DNA from: Chryseobacterium sp. RU37D
GTDB lineage: Bacteria; Bacteroidota; Bacteroidia; Flavobacteriales; Weeksellaceae
Length of the DNA stretch: 64,000 nt
Assembly (NCBI RefSeq): GCF_900156075.1
Contig: NZ_FTMM01000011.1
Location: forward strand, 42,129 to 106,128
Direction: 5' to 3'
The first letter of the stretch is position 1; each line of letters opens with the position of its first letter. A model generated the notes under the pieces. It searched no databases, was not told the origin of the DNA, and saw nothing but the letters and a program-made list of their open reading frames with translations. Positions 42,738 through 50,978 of this stretch are shown here, one piece after another. Made by a program: the position numbers and the translations under genes.

Positions 42738-43067
42738 CTATTTAATTTTTTAAAGTTAATAATTTGTTTTGTCATACAAACCCTGACATGGGTCTTTGCT
42801 GATCAGCTTATTTATACTTTTCATACTGCGCATTATAAAAAGAAAATAGCGTTTGTGTTTTTGCCTGAGACAAAGATGTGGGAGATTTCCAGACCGCACA
42901 AGAAAAGCATATCGGTATTGATCAATTTTGGGTTCTTTTTTACCGATATTGATAAAAAAAGGGACGAATAAATATTTTATATTTTTGACTATGAATAAGT
43001 TCTGTTATTTGAGAGTTTTATTCACAAGTTGGTATAAAAATTTATATTTTTGTGCAAGTAAAAACAC
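42738..43067. other. Divergent gap between the peptide operon and the TPR remnant
   Basis: About 330 bp. Besides the peptide promoter and the GCTGATCAGC palindrome it has the inverted repeat ATATCGGTA (42909-42917) / TACCGATAT (42941-42949) with a 23-nt loop. It also has two similar AT-rich segments, each with TATATTTTTG (near 42975 and 43045), the second just before the ATG at 43068. No gene is seen. Confidence 0.5.
42751..42780 (-). promoter_or_regulatory. Promoter of the precursor peptide operon
   Basis: On the minus strand: TTTG (42780-42777), 18-bp spacer, TAACTTTA (42758-42751). The start point should fall near 42745, a few bases ahead of the ATG at 42737. A 10-bp palindrome GCTGATCAGC (42798-42807) lies just upstream and could be an operator. 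Confidence 0.6.
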
Positions 43068-43481
43068 ATGCACAAACGTTTTCTATATTTTCTTCTTATT
43101 TTTTATACTTCATTATTCTTTTGCCAGAGCGTAAAAGGGTTTCATATTCCGGATTCTTTACGGAATAAAAGCTTTGATGAGCTCGATAATAAATTTAACC
43201 AATTTCGTGAAAGTAATCAATCAATACTTTACGTAAATTCTTATATAGTAAAGGCAAAAAAGGAAAAAAACATCATCAAACTAATTAATGGATATTATTT
43301 ACAAACTATAAAAGAAAAAGAAAAAACAGGATATATTGATAGCATAAAAAGCATTATCAAAAAAAGTATCGATGTGAAAGAGCTATCTCTAGGTCATCGC
43401 AAAATTGGCAACATATATTACAACTGTGGCAAATACGATCTGGCTCTGTCTTCCTATTTAATTGCTCTTTCCTGTCGTTAG
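43068..43481 (+). pseudogene. N-terminal remnant of an exported TPR protein (AraC-type TPR regulator family)
   Basis: The 137-aa frame has a signal peptide (MHKRFLYFLLIFYTSLFFC). It then shows IPDSLRNKSFDELDNKFNQF, which is typical of flavobacterial membrane-bound TPR/AraC regulators, and one TPR repeat (KIGNIYYNCGKYDLALSSYL). It stops abruptly after IALSCR. The rest (more TPRs, a membrane helix, HTH) is missing. At this point sequence of a different gene begins in another frame, so a deletion has joined two gene halves. A short product could still be made from the TATTTTTG element at 43045. Confidence 0.65.
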
Positions 43482-43732
43482 ATGGAATTGTGAATAAAGA
43501 AAATTTTTCATCTGAAATAAAAGAATGGAGAAATAAAAGAAAAATCCCCAAATGGATACAATGGGTAAAATCTGATAACAAGCTTACCGTAAACTTAGAA
43601 AATTATGATCTTATAAAAATGTTTATAGATTCTGTGAAAAGTCAGGGGTTTATTATCATTGAAGAGTTTTTGTATAATGAGAAAGACGAATTCAAACGTG
43701 AATTTATTTTCCCGATCTATAAAGTAAAATAA
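43470..43732 (+). pseudogene. C-terminal remnant of a lantibiotic dehydratase (LanB N-type)
   Basis: The frame reads (from about 43470) FLSLDGIVNKENFSSEIKEW, then RNKRKIPKWIQWVKSDNKLT, VNLENYDLIKMFIDS and the end FKREFIFPIYKVK. This matches the C-terminal end of class I lantibiotic dehydratases (WR-x-K-W-x-I-P, D-N-x-L, L-E-N). The usual 700 or more residues before it are gone. A GTG at 43490 could start a short product of 80 aa, which would have no enzymatic role. It sits 12 nt ahead of an intact SpaB_C-like gene, exactly where a LanB gene would be. Confidence 0.65.
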
Positions 43733-43744
43733 AAAACACGCCCT

Positions 43745-44587
43745 ATGATGAAAAGAAAATTTATTCCAGGAAGCAAATGGCTTTATTTTAAAATTTACAC
43801 CGGAGTAAAAACTTCCGATACTATTCTTACAGAAGCAATTTCACCGCTGGTAAGTCGGCTGCTGGAAAATAGTAATATAAAAAAATGGTTTTTCATTCGT
43901 TATAATGATCCCAAATCTCACTTAAGGATAAGATTTGAACTGACAGAAGCAGATCAGTACAATATTGTTCTTTCCGCAATCAACCAAATGTTGGAACAGT
44001 ATATCACTTCTGGAGAAATATCGAACCTTCAATTTGATACATATAACAGAGAAATCGAAAGGTATGGTGAAGAAACAATAGAATGTGCAGAGCTCCTTTT
44101 TTTCTGGAACAGCAGGCTTGTAATTCAGGAGTATATAGATTTTGATGATGAAGAAAAAATAATTGTTTCCATATATTTTGTGAATAAAATGCTGGACAGG
44201 CTGCAGCTTTCGGTGGAAGAACAATTGAAATGGATCGAAAATTCTAATAAAGCTTTTAAAAAAGAATTTAATGCAGATAAAGTATTAAATTCCCAGCTTG
44301 ATAAAAAATACCGTGATTTTAAAATAAAATATCTTGACTTTTTAAACTCTGATGAATATCAATATTTCAGGGCTGTAATTGATATGGAGATTAATAATTC
44401 AGGAAATATTTTAAATATGATTATTGAAAAATCAGACAGGTCTTTCCTGCAAAGTTTTTTTGCAAGCATTTTTCATATGAATATCAATAGGATATTTATT
44501 TCAAATCAACGGACTTTTGAAATGATCATTTATGACTATTTGTATAGGTATCATAAATCGGTGCATTTTAATCATCAGGTTAATTAA
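43745..44587 (+). CDS. Thiopeptide-type bacteriocin biosynthesis protein (SpaB C-terminal-like)
   Basis: The 280-aa protein resembles the stand-alone elimination domain of split class I lantibiotic dehydratases. It opens with GSKWLYFKIYTGVKTSDTIL and LLENSNIKKWFFIRYNDPKS followed by HLRIRFEL, and has FDTYNREIERYGEETIECAE near residue 97. In full systems it removes glutamate from glutamyl-Ser/Thr to give dehydro residues. Its partner LanB is only a remnant here, so it is probably orphaned. A standard lanthipeptide precursor or LanC cyclase is not seen nearby. Confidence 0.85.
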   Translation: MMKRKFIPGSKWLYFKIYTGVKTSDTILTEAISPLVSRLLENSNIKKWFFIRYNDPKSHLRIRFELTEADQYNIVLSAINQMLEQYITSGEISNLQFDTYNREIERYGEETIECAELLFFWNSRLVIQEYIDFDDEEKIIVSIYFVNKMLDRLQLSVEEQLKWIENSNKAFKKEFNADKVLNSQLDKKYRDFKIKYLDFLNSDEYQYFRAVIDMEINNSGNILNMIIEKSDRSFLQSFFASIFHMNINRIFISNQRTFEMIIYDYLYRYHKSVHFNHQVN

Positions 44588-44620
44588 TATTTTAATTAAT
44601 TTAAAGAAATAAATTTTCTG

Positions 44621-46318
44621 ATGAAAAAATATTTCTTTATTGGTTTTCTTTGTTCCTTTAGCTATTTCTTTGCCCAGAAGAAAGAAGAGCTTTTTACTGT
44701 TAAGGACAGCATTACGATCCAGACGAAGGATAATGCTTTTCTTTCCCTTACATTGATTCTTAATAAGGATAAAAATCCTCAAAACACTATTCTTATCAAT
44801 ACCATCTATCCGGATAAAAATAATATTGAACTCCTTAGGAATTTTGTAAACAACGGCTATGCGGGAGTAATTCTTCATGCAAGAGGAAAGTATCTGAGCA
44901 ATAATGATATAGAACCATTTGAGCATGATGCAGATGATATTAATGCAGCAATCGACTGGATTATAAAGCAGCCCTGGAGCAATGGAAAGGTTGGAATGTT
45001 GGGGGGAAGCTACCTGGGTTTCAGCCAATGGGCGGCGGCAAAAAAGCTGCATCCGGCTTTGAAAACCATAATCCCCCAAGCGGCTACAGGTATCGGAACA
45101 ATGAGCTTTCCCATGAACAATAATATCTTTATGGGATATGCTCTGCAGTGGCTGGATTATGTGACCACTAATAAAACGACGAATTCCAAAAGCTTTTATG
45201 ATCAGAAAAAATGGAATCTGATATTTAAAAAATGGTACGAAAGCGGAACATCTTTCCGTAAGCTGGATTCTATAAGCGGCAAGCCTAATGCTGTTTTTCA
45301 GGAGTGGCTGGATCATCCGGGTTATGATGATTACTGGAAAAAAATGATCCCGTACAAGGAAGAGTTTTCAAAGATCGATATTCCTGTTCTTTCGGTTACC
45401 GGATATTTTGATGTAGATAAAACGGGGGCTTTGTATTATTTTAATCAACATTATAAGTATCATAAAAATGCCGAACATTATCTTATCATTGGCCCATATG
45501 ACCATTGGGGAGCACAAGGTTTTATAAAAAATGAGGTACGGGGATACAAAATGGATCCTGCTGCGATGATAGATCTAAAAAAGATCTGGTTGCAATGGTT
45601 TGATTATGCTTTAAAAAATAAAACAAAACCAATATTTCTCAAGGATAAAATTAATTATGAGGTAATGGGTAGTAATGAATGGAAGGGAATAAAATCCATT
45701 AATGAAAATCAAAATAATATAAAGCTTTATTTGGAGGAAAGCCTTATTTTATCAAATAATAAAAGCAAAGAAGAAAAATTTTCAACCCTTATGGTTAATC
45801 TTGCAGACAAGTCTGATGCAGATGAGCTGTTGGGCTTGAAGTATAATATTTTAGATAATTTTATTTACACTAAAAATAATATAGTTTTTAAAACAAAACC
45901 ATTCAGTAAGCCTATTGAATATACAGGAAACTTTTCCGGCAATTTGAGTTTTTCGGTTAATAAAAAAGATGTCGATCTTTATATAAATTTATACGAAGAA
46001 ACAGAAAATAGGCAGTATTTTTTACTTTCTACTTATGTCTCCCGAACCAGTTTTGTAAATGATAATGAAAATAGAAATTTACTTGTTCCCGGCAAAAAGC
46101 AAATGATCTCAATTATTAATAATGATTTTGTGAGTAAAAAAATTGAAAAAAGAAGCAGGATTGTACTAATGATAGGCGTTGTGAAAAGCCCTTTCTGGCA
46201 GCTCAACTATGGAAGTGGAAAGGATGTAAGTGATGAAACAATTGCAGATGCAAAAGTACCATTGGAAATAAAATTGTATAATAACAGCTATATAAAATTA
46301 CCCGTTGTAAAAAATTGA
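44621..46318 (+). CDS. Exported CocE/NonD-family hydrolase (X-Pro dipeptidyl-peptidase S15-like)
   Basis: The 565-aa protein has a signal peptide (MKKYFFIGFLCSFSYFFA). The alpha/beta-hydrolase core has VILHARGKYLSN, nucleophile elbow MLGGSYLGFSQWAAAK near residue 130, aspartate in VLSVTGYFDVDKTGALYYF and histidine in YLIIGPYDHWGAQ. The C-terminal jelly-roll (about 410-560) is typical of CocE/NonD proteins. These cleave esters or amide bonds in small molecules or Xaa-Pro peptides. It follows the SpaB_C gene after 33 nt, so it belongs to the old peptide cluster, perhaps as a maturation or resistance peptidase. Confidence 0.9.
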   Translation: MKKYFFIGFLCSFSYFFAQKKEELFTVKDSITIQTKDNAFLSLTLILNKDKNPQNTILINTIYPDKNNIELLRNFVNNGYAGVILHARGKYLSNNDIEPFEHDADDINAAIDWIIKQPWSNGKVGMLGGSYLGFSQWAAAKKLHPALKTIIPQAATGIGTMSFPMNNNIFMGYALQWLDYVTTNKTTNSKSFYDQKKWNLIFKKWYESGTSFRKLDSISGKPNAVFQEWLDHPGYDDYWKKMIPYKEEFSKIDIPVLSVTGYFDVDKTGALYYFNQHYKYHKNAEHYLIIGPYDHWGAQGFIKNEVRGYKMDPAAMIDLKKIWLQWFDYALKNKTKPIFLKDKINYEVMGSNEWKGIKSINENQNNIKLYLEESLILSNNKSKEEKFSTLMVNLADKSDADELLGLKYNILDNFIYTKNNIVFKTKPFSKPIEYTGNFSGNLSFSVNKKDVDLYINLYEETENRQYFLLSTYVSRTSFVNDNENRNLLVPGKKQMISIINNDFVSKKIEKRSRIVLMIGVVKSPFWQLNYGSGKDVSDETIADAKVPLEIKLYNNSYIKLPVVKN

Positions 46319-46542
46319 TATCACTTTGTTCTTTAAATTTTTCTACGAATTTTATAGAAGTAAAAATATTTGTAATTAAACAAATGTTTGATTTTATATG
46401 TATTTTAAATTAAAATTAAATTTATGATATTATTTTGATAATTATTTAATAAATTATTAATAAATCATTTAAAAGTGATTAAACTCAACTGAACTTAAAA
46501 GGTCTTAAAGTTTTCATAAAGTTTTAAAAAAAGGGTAAAATG
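46319..46542. other. AT-rich gap after the CocE/NonD gene
   Basis: About 220 bp with no gene and no clear terminator for the preceding gene. The palindrome AAACAAATGTTT (46379-46390) resembles the core of the paaK operator but has no promoter beside it. The candidate sRNA promoter follows. Confidence 0.4.
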
Positions 46543-46574
46543 TTTTTGTATTTATAAAATATATTGTAAATTTA
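46543..46574 (+). promoter_or_regulatory. Promoter of a candidate small RNA
   Basis: TTTTTG (46543-46548), 18-bp spacer and TAAATTTA (46567-46574). There is no open frame behind it, but a hairpin and a strong terminator. Confidence 0.55.
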
Positions 46575-46577
46575 CAA

Positions 46578-46668
46578 CGCCTTGAATGAGGGAACAAGTC
46601 AAGGTAATAAATTTTTTTTCATCATTTGTGTTTTTAGAATCGTATCGCCTGATACGATTCTTTTTTTT
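46578..46668 (+). ncRNA. Candidate small RNA of about 90 nt
   Basis: Starting about 4 nt after the -7 element, the sequence forms a first hairpin, CCTTGA (46580-46585) with TCAAGG (46599-46604) and loop ATGAGGGAACAAG. A U-rich linker follows (AATTTTTTTTCATC), then the terminator hairpin AGAATCGTATC-GCCT-GATACGATTCT (46636-46661) with eight T. There is no start codon with a useful frame. It matches the layout of a free-standing regulatory RNA. It lies between the ends of two convergent genes, and its T run touches the stop codon of the DUF3810 gene. No Rfam family is recognised. Confidence 0.5.
46636..46668 (+). terminator. Rho-independent terminator
   Basis: An 11-bp perfect stem AGAATCGTATC / GATACGATTCT with loop GCCT and a run of eight T. 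It ends the candidate sRNA and any read-through from the CocE/NonD gene. Confidence 0.93.
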
Positions 46669-47731
46669 ATTTTAGATCTTCATAATTGAGAAGTAAGTCA
46701 ATAAAATATGAATAAGTAACCGATCCTTCTTGTTGATTACTTTTTAAAAAAAGATTGTTTGTACATCCAAAAAAGTCATTCAACAGTCCCTCGTGTTTTA
46801 AAATATAAGCTCTTTCGTACAATCTGTCTCGTTTCATTTCCGGAGAGTAGTTTTTAATTATATTTTTTACAAATACAGGATCTTCATCTGAAATGAAATT
46901 TAATAAGCTTTTTAAAGTAAAATATTCAGTACTATATCGTAATTCGGTATTTTTTGAATTAATTCCAATCAGATAGCCTACAAAATTTGCTTCTTGTTCT
47001 CTGGCAAACCCAAGCTGGTGCGAACTTTCATGGGCAGAGGTAAAAGGAATAAACGTATTCGGTAATTCCGGATTATATTGAGCCTCTGCAGTGAAAGGAT
47101 TGTAATAGCCGAGAATACCGGTAAAGCTCATTATGCTTTTAAAAATGCTGGGTTTGAAAGAATTGATTAGAGGAGCTTTTTTAATAGCAATATATTTGGG
47201 CATTGTTGTTTGCTGAAGGAGTATTTCTTTTTGCACAGATTTCAGATTTGTTACAATGAAAATCCCATTTTTATCTTGTTTTACAGCTTTTCGTGTTGCT
47301 TTACATTTTTCAAGATATTGTAAGCTCAATGCTTTTGCCTTTGCAATATTAGGCGCTTCCTGAGATTTTAATTTTTTAATGATAGGAACCTGAAAATAAA
47401 GCATTCCCCAGAATAGCTGATAAGTAAAATAAAACAGGTTGATAATGATAAGAAGCCTCAGTAAAGATGTGTTTCTGCTTTTCTTTTTAAAGCTTTTAAT
47501 GATAAAATAAAGAAGAAAAATACCTAACAATACATACAAAACGTCTCCAAAAGAAAACGAAATCCAAGCAAAAATAATCTGATGAACGGTTTTCTGAATT
47601 TCAAAAAAACTTTCAAAAAACGAAATCATTATTCGGGATTTCGAGAAAACATAAAACAAAAGAAATTGGGCAAGTAATAAACCCGCCCAAAATCTTTTCT
47701 TAGATATTATTTTTGTATTATTAATGACCAC
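46667..47731 (-). CDS. DUF3810 membrane protein with a metallopeptidase-like HExxH-type motif
   Basis: The protein has about 354 aa if it starts at the GTG at 47731 (VVINNTKIISKKRFW). A TTG at 47752 would overlap the previous gene by 32 nt and is less likely. Three membrane helices lie in the first 120 residues. The motif FTSAHESSHQLGFAREQEAN (H-E-x-x-H) is typical of DUF3810 and resembles zinc peptidases. The glutamate-rich continuation EQEANF would be the third ligand site. Substrate unknown. It is cotranslated with the sugar transporter upstream, overlapping its end by 11 nt. Confidence 0.85.
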   Translation of the reverse strand: MVINNTKIISKKRFWAGLLLAQFLLFYVFSKSRIMISFFESFFEIQKTVHQIIFAWISFSFGDVLYVLLGIFLLYFIIKSFKKKSRNTSLLRLLIIINLFYFTYQLFWGMLYFQVPIIKKLKSQEAPNIAKAKALSLQYLEKCKATRKAVKQDKNGIFIVTNLKSVQKEILLQQTTMPKYIAIKKAPLINSFKPSIFKSIMSFTGILGYYNPFTAEAQYNPELPNTFIPFTSAHESSHQLGFAREQEANFVGYLIGINSKNTELRYSTEYFTLKSLLNFISDEDPVFVKNIIKNYSPEMKRDRLYERAYILKHEGLLNDFFGCTNNLFLKSNQQEGSVTYSYFIDLLLNYEDLK

Positions 47732-49166
47732 CGCCTTTAGTAATTTTATCAAGATCGATCCCTTGAGACTTCAAAATCCCGCTTACTCGGATCGCATAGA
47801 ATGCAAGATAAGCAAAACAGATTACTCCAACAATATAGCTGAAATGGATATTCGTAAGGTCTGCAATATATCCTTGGATGAAACTTACAATTCCACCTCC
47901 CATAATCATCATAATAAGATACCCCGAACCTTGGTTCGTATGTTTTCCAAGACCATTGATTGCCAAGGCAAAAATACAAGGCCAAAGTGTAGAGCAGAAT
48001 AAACCAACACTTGTGAAGGCATATACAGAAACCATTCCTGTTGTAAACATACCAATCAGCAAAGCTGCAATACCGGCAACAGAGAAAATCAGAAGCATTC
48101 TTGCAGGATTTCCCTTACTCATGATATCACAGATAATCATTGCAATGATAATTATACCATACACATAGAAATGTGAAAGTTCATGTTTTGCAATCGCGTT
48201 TACCAATAAGAATACTCCAAAAGCTAAATACGGAGCTAAGAATCTCAACACTTTTTTGAATCCCGCGTTCACGTCGAATGCCTCAACAGCACCCGTCCAA
48301 CGGCCAATCATCAAAGAAGCCCAATATAAAGAGATGTAAGGGGCCACATCTTTAGTTTCAAAACCTAGACTTTTTTCCATGTAGGCAGGAAGATTACTCG
48401 CTGTAGAAACTTCTACACCTACATACACGAAAATAGCGATCATTCCTAAAATCAACTGTGGATATTCAAAAGCGGATTTTCTGTGTTCACCCGGAGTAGA
48501 ATCGTCTGTATCTTCAAGGTTTGTAGGAGTTACGGCCGGAAGCGATGAAAATTTAAGCATGATGGCAACTAAAACGAATGCTACACCCAAAATAAGATAA
48601 GGAACTTTTACACTTTCAACACTTACATCATTACTCGCAGCAGCTGCAGATCCGAAAATCGCAAAAGAAACAATTAGCGGTCCGATCGTTGTTCCAAGGT
48701 TATTGATTCCTCCTGCCATAGTTAATCTCTGTGAACCTGTTTCAGTAGGTCCCACTTCGATGGCTAATGGATTGGCAACAATCTGTTGTAATGAGAAACC
48801 AAGTCCTACGATAAACAAACCGGAAATCATTAACGGGAAAGAGTGCATATTTGCCGCCGGATAAAACAATAAAGTTCCTGCCGCAGAAATAAGAAGCCCT
48901 ACAATCAATCCGTTTTTGTACCCTATCTTGTTGATCAGGTCCTGTTTTATTCCTTTAGAAATTGCCATATAAATTAGAGAACCTACCGTGTATGCCACAT
49001 AGAAGCATATCTGTACAAGCATACTCTCGGTTTGAGATAAATTAAAGGCTTTTTTGAAAACCGGGATCAAAATATCGTTACTTGCCGCTACAAATCCCCA
49101 GAAAAAAAATACAGTAACTAACGGAATGAATTGTCCCCAATTAGTTTGTTTAGAATAATTTGACAT
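47721..49166 (-). CDS. Sugar MFS transporter, FucP/GluP-like
   Basis: The 481-aa protein has about twelve membrane helices, beginning FIPLVTVFFFWGFVAASNDI (residues 13-32), the FucP-family start with F-F-x-W-G-F. Next come LVQICFYVAYTVGS, LGFSLQQIVANPLAIEVGP and NNLGTTIGPLI. These signatures place it among fucose/glucose/galactose proton symporters. The sugar cannot be told from sequence alone. It ends shortly after ILKSQGIDLDKI, overlapping the start of the DUF3810 gene. Confidence 0.92.
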   Translation of the reverse strand: MSNYSKQTNWGQFIPLVTVFFFWGFVAASNDILIPVFKKAFNLSQTESMLVQICFYVAYTVGSLIYMAISKGIKQDLINKIGYKNGLIVGLLISAAGTLLFYPAANMHSFPLMISGLFIVGLGFSLQQIVANPLAIEVGPTETGSQRLTMAGGINNLGTTIGPLIVSFAIFGSAAAASNDVSVESVKVPYLILGVAFVLVAIMLKFSSLPAVTPTNLEDTDDSTPGEHRKSAFEYPQLILGMIAIFVYVGVEVSTASNLPAYMEKSLGFETKDVAPYISLYWASLMIGRWTGAVEAFDVNAGFKKVLRFLAPYLAFGVFLLVNAIAKHELSHFYVYGIIIIAMIICDIMSKGNPARMLLIFSVAGIAALLIGMFTTGMVSVYAFTSVGLFCSTLWPCIFALAINGLGKHTNQGSGYLIMMIMGGGIVSFIQGYIADLTNIHFSYIVGVICFAYLAFYAIRVSGILKSQGIDLDKITKGGGH

Positions 49167-49207
49167 GTTTGTTGAAAATTTCTAAAAACAAATATATTAT
49201 TATTTCT

Positions 49208-49936
49208 TTAATTAGAGTGTTTCGCCAATGTTTTTTTTATTTCAATAAACGCCTCAGCTTTGAGGTCTTTTGGAGAATCTGAGGGAGGGAAAATTCCATT
49301 GAAGTACACTTTCGCTTTACCTGGATAACCTTTTGAATTGTCAAATGGAAAAATTTCCTTTAATCCTATGAAAGTGAAGATTACAATCGGAGAGTTGTGT
49401 TTTGAGGAAAGCGTAAAGGCGCCATCTTTAAATTCATCCAGAATAATGGAAGTATCATCCGGAACACCGCCTTCAGGAAAAATCACAATGCTGTTTCCTT
49501 CCTCCATCTTTTCGGCGCATCTTCTGTACACATCGGCACGGCTTCTGGCACTGCTGCGGTCTACCATTACACAAACTCTTTTATAAATCGTCCCGAAAAT
49601 AGGGATTTTCACCAGCTCTTTTTTTCCCACGAAACAGATAGGATGATCTGAGCACAAAATGCACATCAGCATGATATCCATGATTGATGTATGATTGGAA
49701 ATAAATACGTATTGTTGGTTTTTATCTAATTTCTGGCTGGAAAGTTTCGTGAGGTCATACCTTAACCCCATTCCGTAAAAAAGACAGTAGCTCCAGCATC
49801 TGATAAACTTATAAGCGTACTTATAATGCTTTTTATAGAATGATAAAATATATACGGGGATCCCGAAAAGTATTGTAAAAACAAAAGCCAGCAGCAGCAG
49901 CCAGAATCTCCAGAGATAATTTAAAACTTTTGCCAC
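49208..49936 (-). CDS. plsC: 1-acyl-sn-glycerol-3-phosphate acyltransferase, PlsC family
   Basis: PlsC makes phosphatidate from lysophosphatidate at the inner membrane. The 242-aa protein has one or two N-terminal membrane helices (about 8-30). Acyltransferase motif I is NHTSIMDI (H-x4-D) near residue 81, motif II is around RSSARSRADVYRRCAE and motif III is FPEGGVPDD. In this family the paralogues differ in substrate, so ornithine- or glycine-lipid acylation is also possible. It lies three bases after the GtrA gene. Confidence 0.9.
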   Translation of the reverse strand: MAKVLNYLWRFWLLLLAFVFTILFGIPVYILSFYKKHYKYAYKFIRCWSYCLFYGMGLRYDLTKLSSQKLDKNQQYVFISNHTSIMDIMLMCILCSDHPICFVGKKELVKIPIFGTIYKRVCVMVDRSSARSRADVYRRCAEKMEEGNSIVIFPEGGVPDDTSIILDEFKDGAFTLSSKHNSPIVIFTFIGLKEIFPFDNSKGYPGKAKVYFNGIFPPSDSPKDLKAEAFIEIKKTLAKHSN

Positions 49937-49939
49937 AGC

Positions 49940-50398
49940 TTATCCGTTAAAAATTACTTTTTTCTTCACAGAATAATTAAGGATCGAAACCAGGACAATG
50001 GCAGCTATTTTACTGATCATTTCCGGGCTTAAAGTATAAATTATAAAATCAATATTATCCTTGAATATATAGCTATAAAAAATCTGGAAAAATCCCAGGC
50101 TTAATATGGTAGAAATAAAAGAAACCATCATAAAATAAGCAAACTCCTTTCTTTTGGAATGTTTTCCTCTTTCAAAAACAAACCAGATGCTCAGAAAATA
50201 ATTGCTGACAATCCCGCAGCTGGTAGAAAAAATATTACTCAGGGGATAATGTATTCCATGAAAATTCATCTCGCCGGAGAAAAAGTGTGGCAGATAAGTG
50301 CTGAAAAGCTTAAAGCTTCCGATTTCCACGATAGCGCTCAGCCCTCCTGCAATAACGAAGAATAAAACCTGTTTCTGGCGTATTAGTATATCTCTCAT
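49940..50398 (-). CDS. GtrA-family membrane protein
   Basis: The 152-aa protein has four membrane helices. The family start QVLFFVIAGGLSAIVEIGSF (residues 9-28) and SNIFSTSCGIVSNYFLSIWF are clear. GtrA-like proteins are linked to flipping lipid-linked sugars for cell-surface glycans. Its neighbour plsC starts three bases on. A -7 element lies upstream at 50416-50423. Confidence 0.9.
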   Translation of the reverse strand: MRDILIRQKQVLFFVIAGGLSAIVEIGSFKLFSTYLPHFFSGEMNFHGIHYPLSNIFSTSCGIVSNYFLSIWFVFERGKHSKRKEFAYFMMVSFISTILSLGFFQIFYSYIFKDNIDFIIYTLSPEMISKIAAIVLVSILNYSVKKKVIFNG

Positions 50399-50415
50399 CT
50401 AATTTATATGATTTG

Positions 50416-50423
50416 CAAATTTA
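50416..50423 (-). promoter_or_regulatory. -7 element of the GtrA-plsC operon
   Basis: On the minus strand TAAATTTG, 17 nt before the GtrA ATG at 50398. No TTTG at the usual distance is seen. Confidence 0.5.
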
Positions 50424-50629
50424 AAACTATATGTTAAACAGTAAAAAAAGTTGTTAAAAATTTTTTTAAATTCAAAATAATTTATAAATTTAATTTTCTA
50501 GAATGATGTAAATTTAACCTGATAATAAATTCATTTTCAACTGTTTGTTGATGGTTTTTTCTATCTTGTAATGCGTGATTGAAGCATACGACCCAAACTT
50601 TTTAGCTCCACTTATTTAAAAATATTTGT

Positions 50630-50896
50630 ATGAAACGTCAAAACAAATACAGGAAATTCCAGCTTCAGCAAAAAAATATTGAGGCTTTAGAAAGAGAAAA
50701 TTCCCGCTTCAAAAGGGTGTATTCAGAATACGAAAACATGTCCGACGAGCTTTGGAACCTTGAAAACTCCAGCGGCGAACCTGTTCCGGATGATTTTATT
50801 AATGCAATGATCCTTCAGACTTCATATTTGGAAGATGAAATTGAAGATTGGTTAATACAGTTCAACGAAAAGAAAGCTGAGATAAAACATCAATGA
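50630..50896 (+). CDS. Small coiled-coil protein of unknown function
   Basis: The 88-aa protein is highly charged and helical (KRQNKYRKFQLQQKNIEALE, then EDEIEDWLIQFNEKKAEIK). No membrane helix, no cysteine. I know no family. It stands alone upstream of the sugar kinase gene, on the same strand with an 82-nt gap. The ATG at 50630 is the only reasonable start. Confidence 0.65.
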   Translation: MKRQNKYRKFQLQQKNIEALERENSRFKRVYSEYENMSDELWNLENSSGEPVPDDFINAMILQTSYLEDEIEDWLIQFNEKKAEIKHQ

Positions 50897-50978
50897 TTTT
50901 AGACAGCTTCCGGGCTGTTTGTAAAGAAGGTTTAAAGATAAATTCATATTTTAGCATCTTTAAACTAAAATGTAAAAT

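Noticed and set aside
44501..45316. 271-aa open frame on the minus strand
   Set aside because: It lies opposite the CocE/NonD hydrolase gene, whose catalytic motifs and codon pattern are clear on the plus strand. The antisense product has no domain and a biased composition.
46379..46390. AAACAAATGTTT as a second PaaR operator
   Set aside because: Resembles only the core of the paaK operator; no promoter or pathway gene is near, and short AT-rich palindromes are expected by chance.
47732..47752. TTG start for the DUF3810 protein
   Set aside because: It would overlap the sugar transporter gene by 32 nt with residues that add nothing to the family; the GTG at 47731 fits better, though this is not certain.
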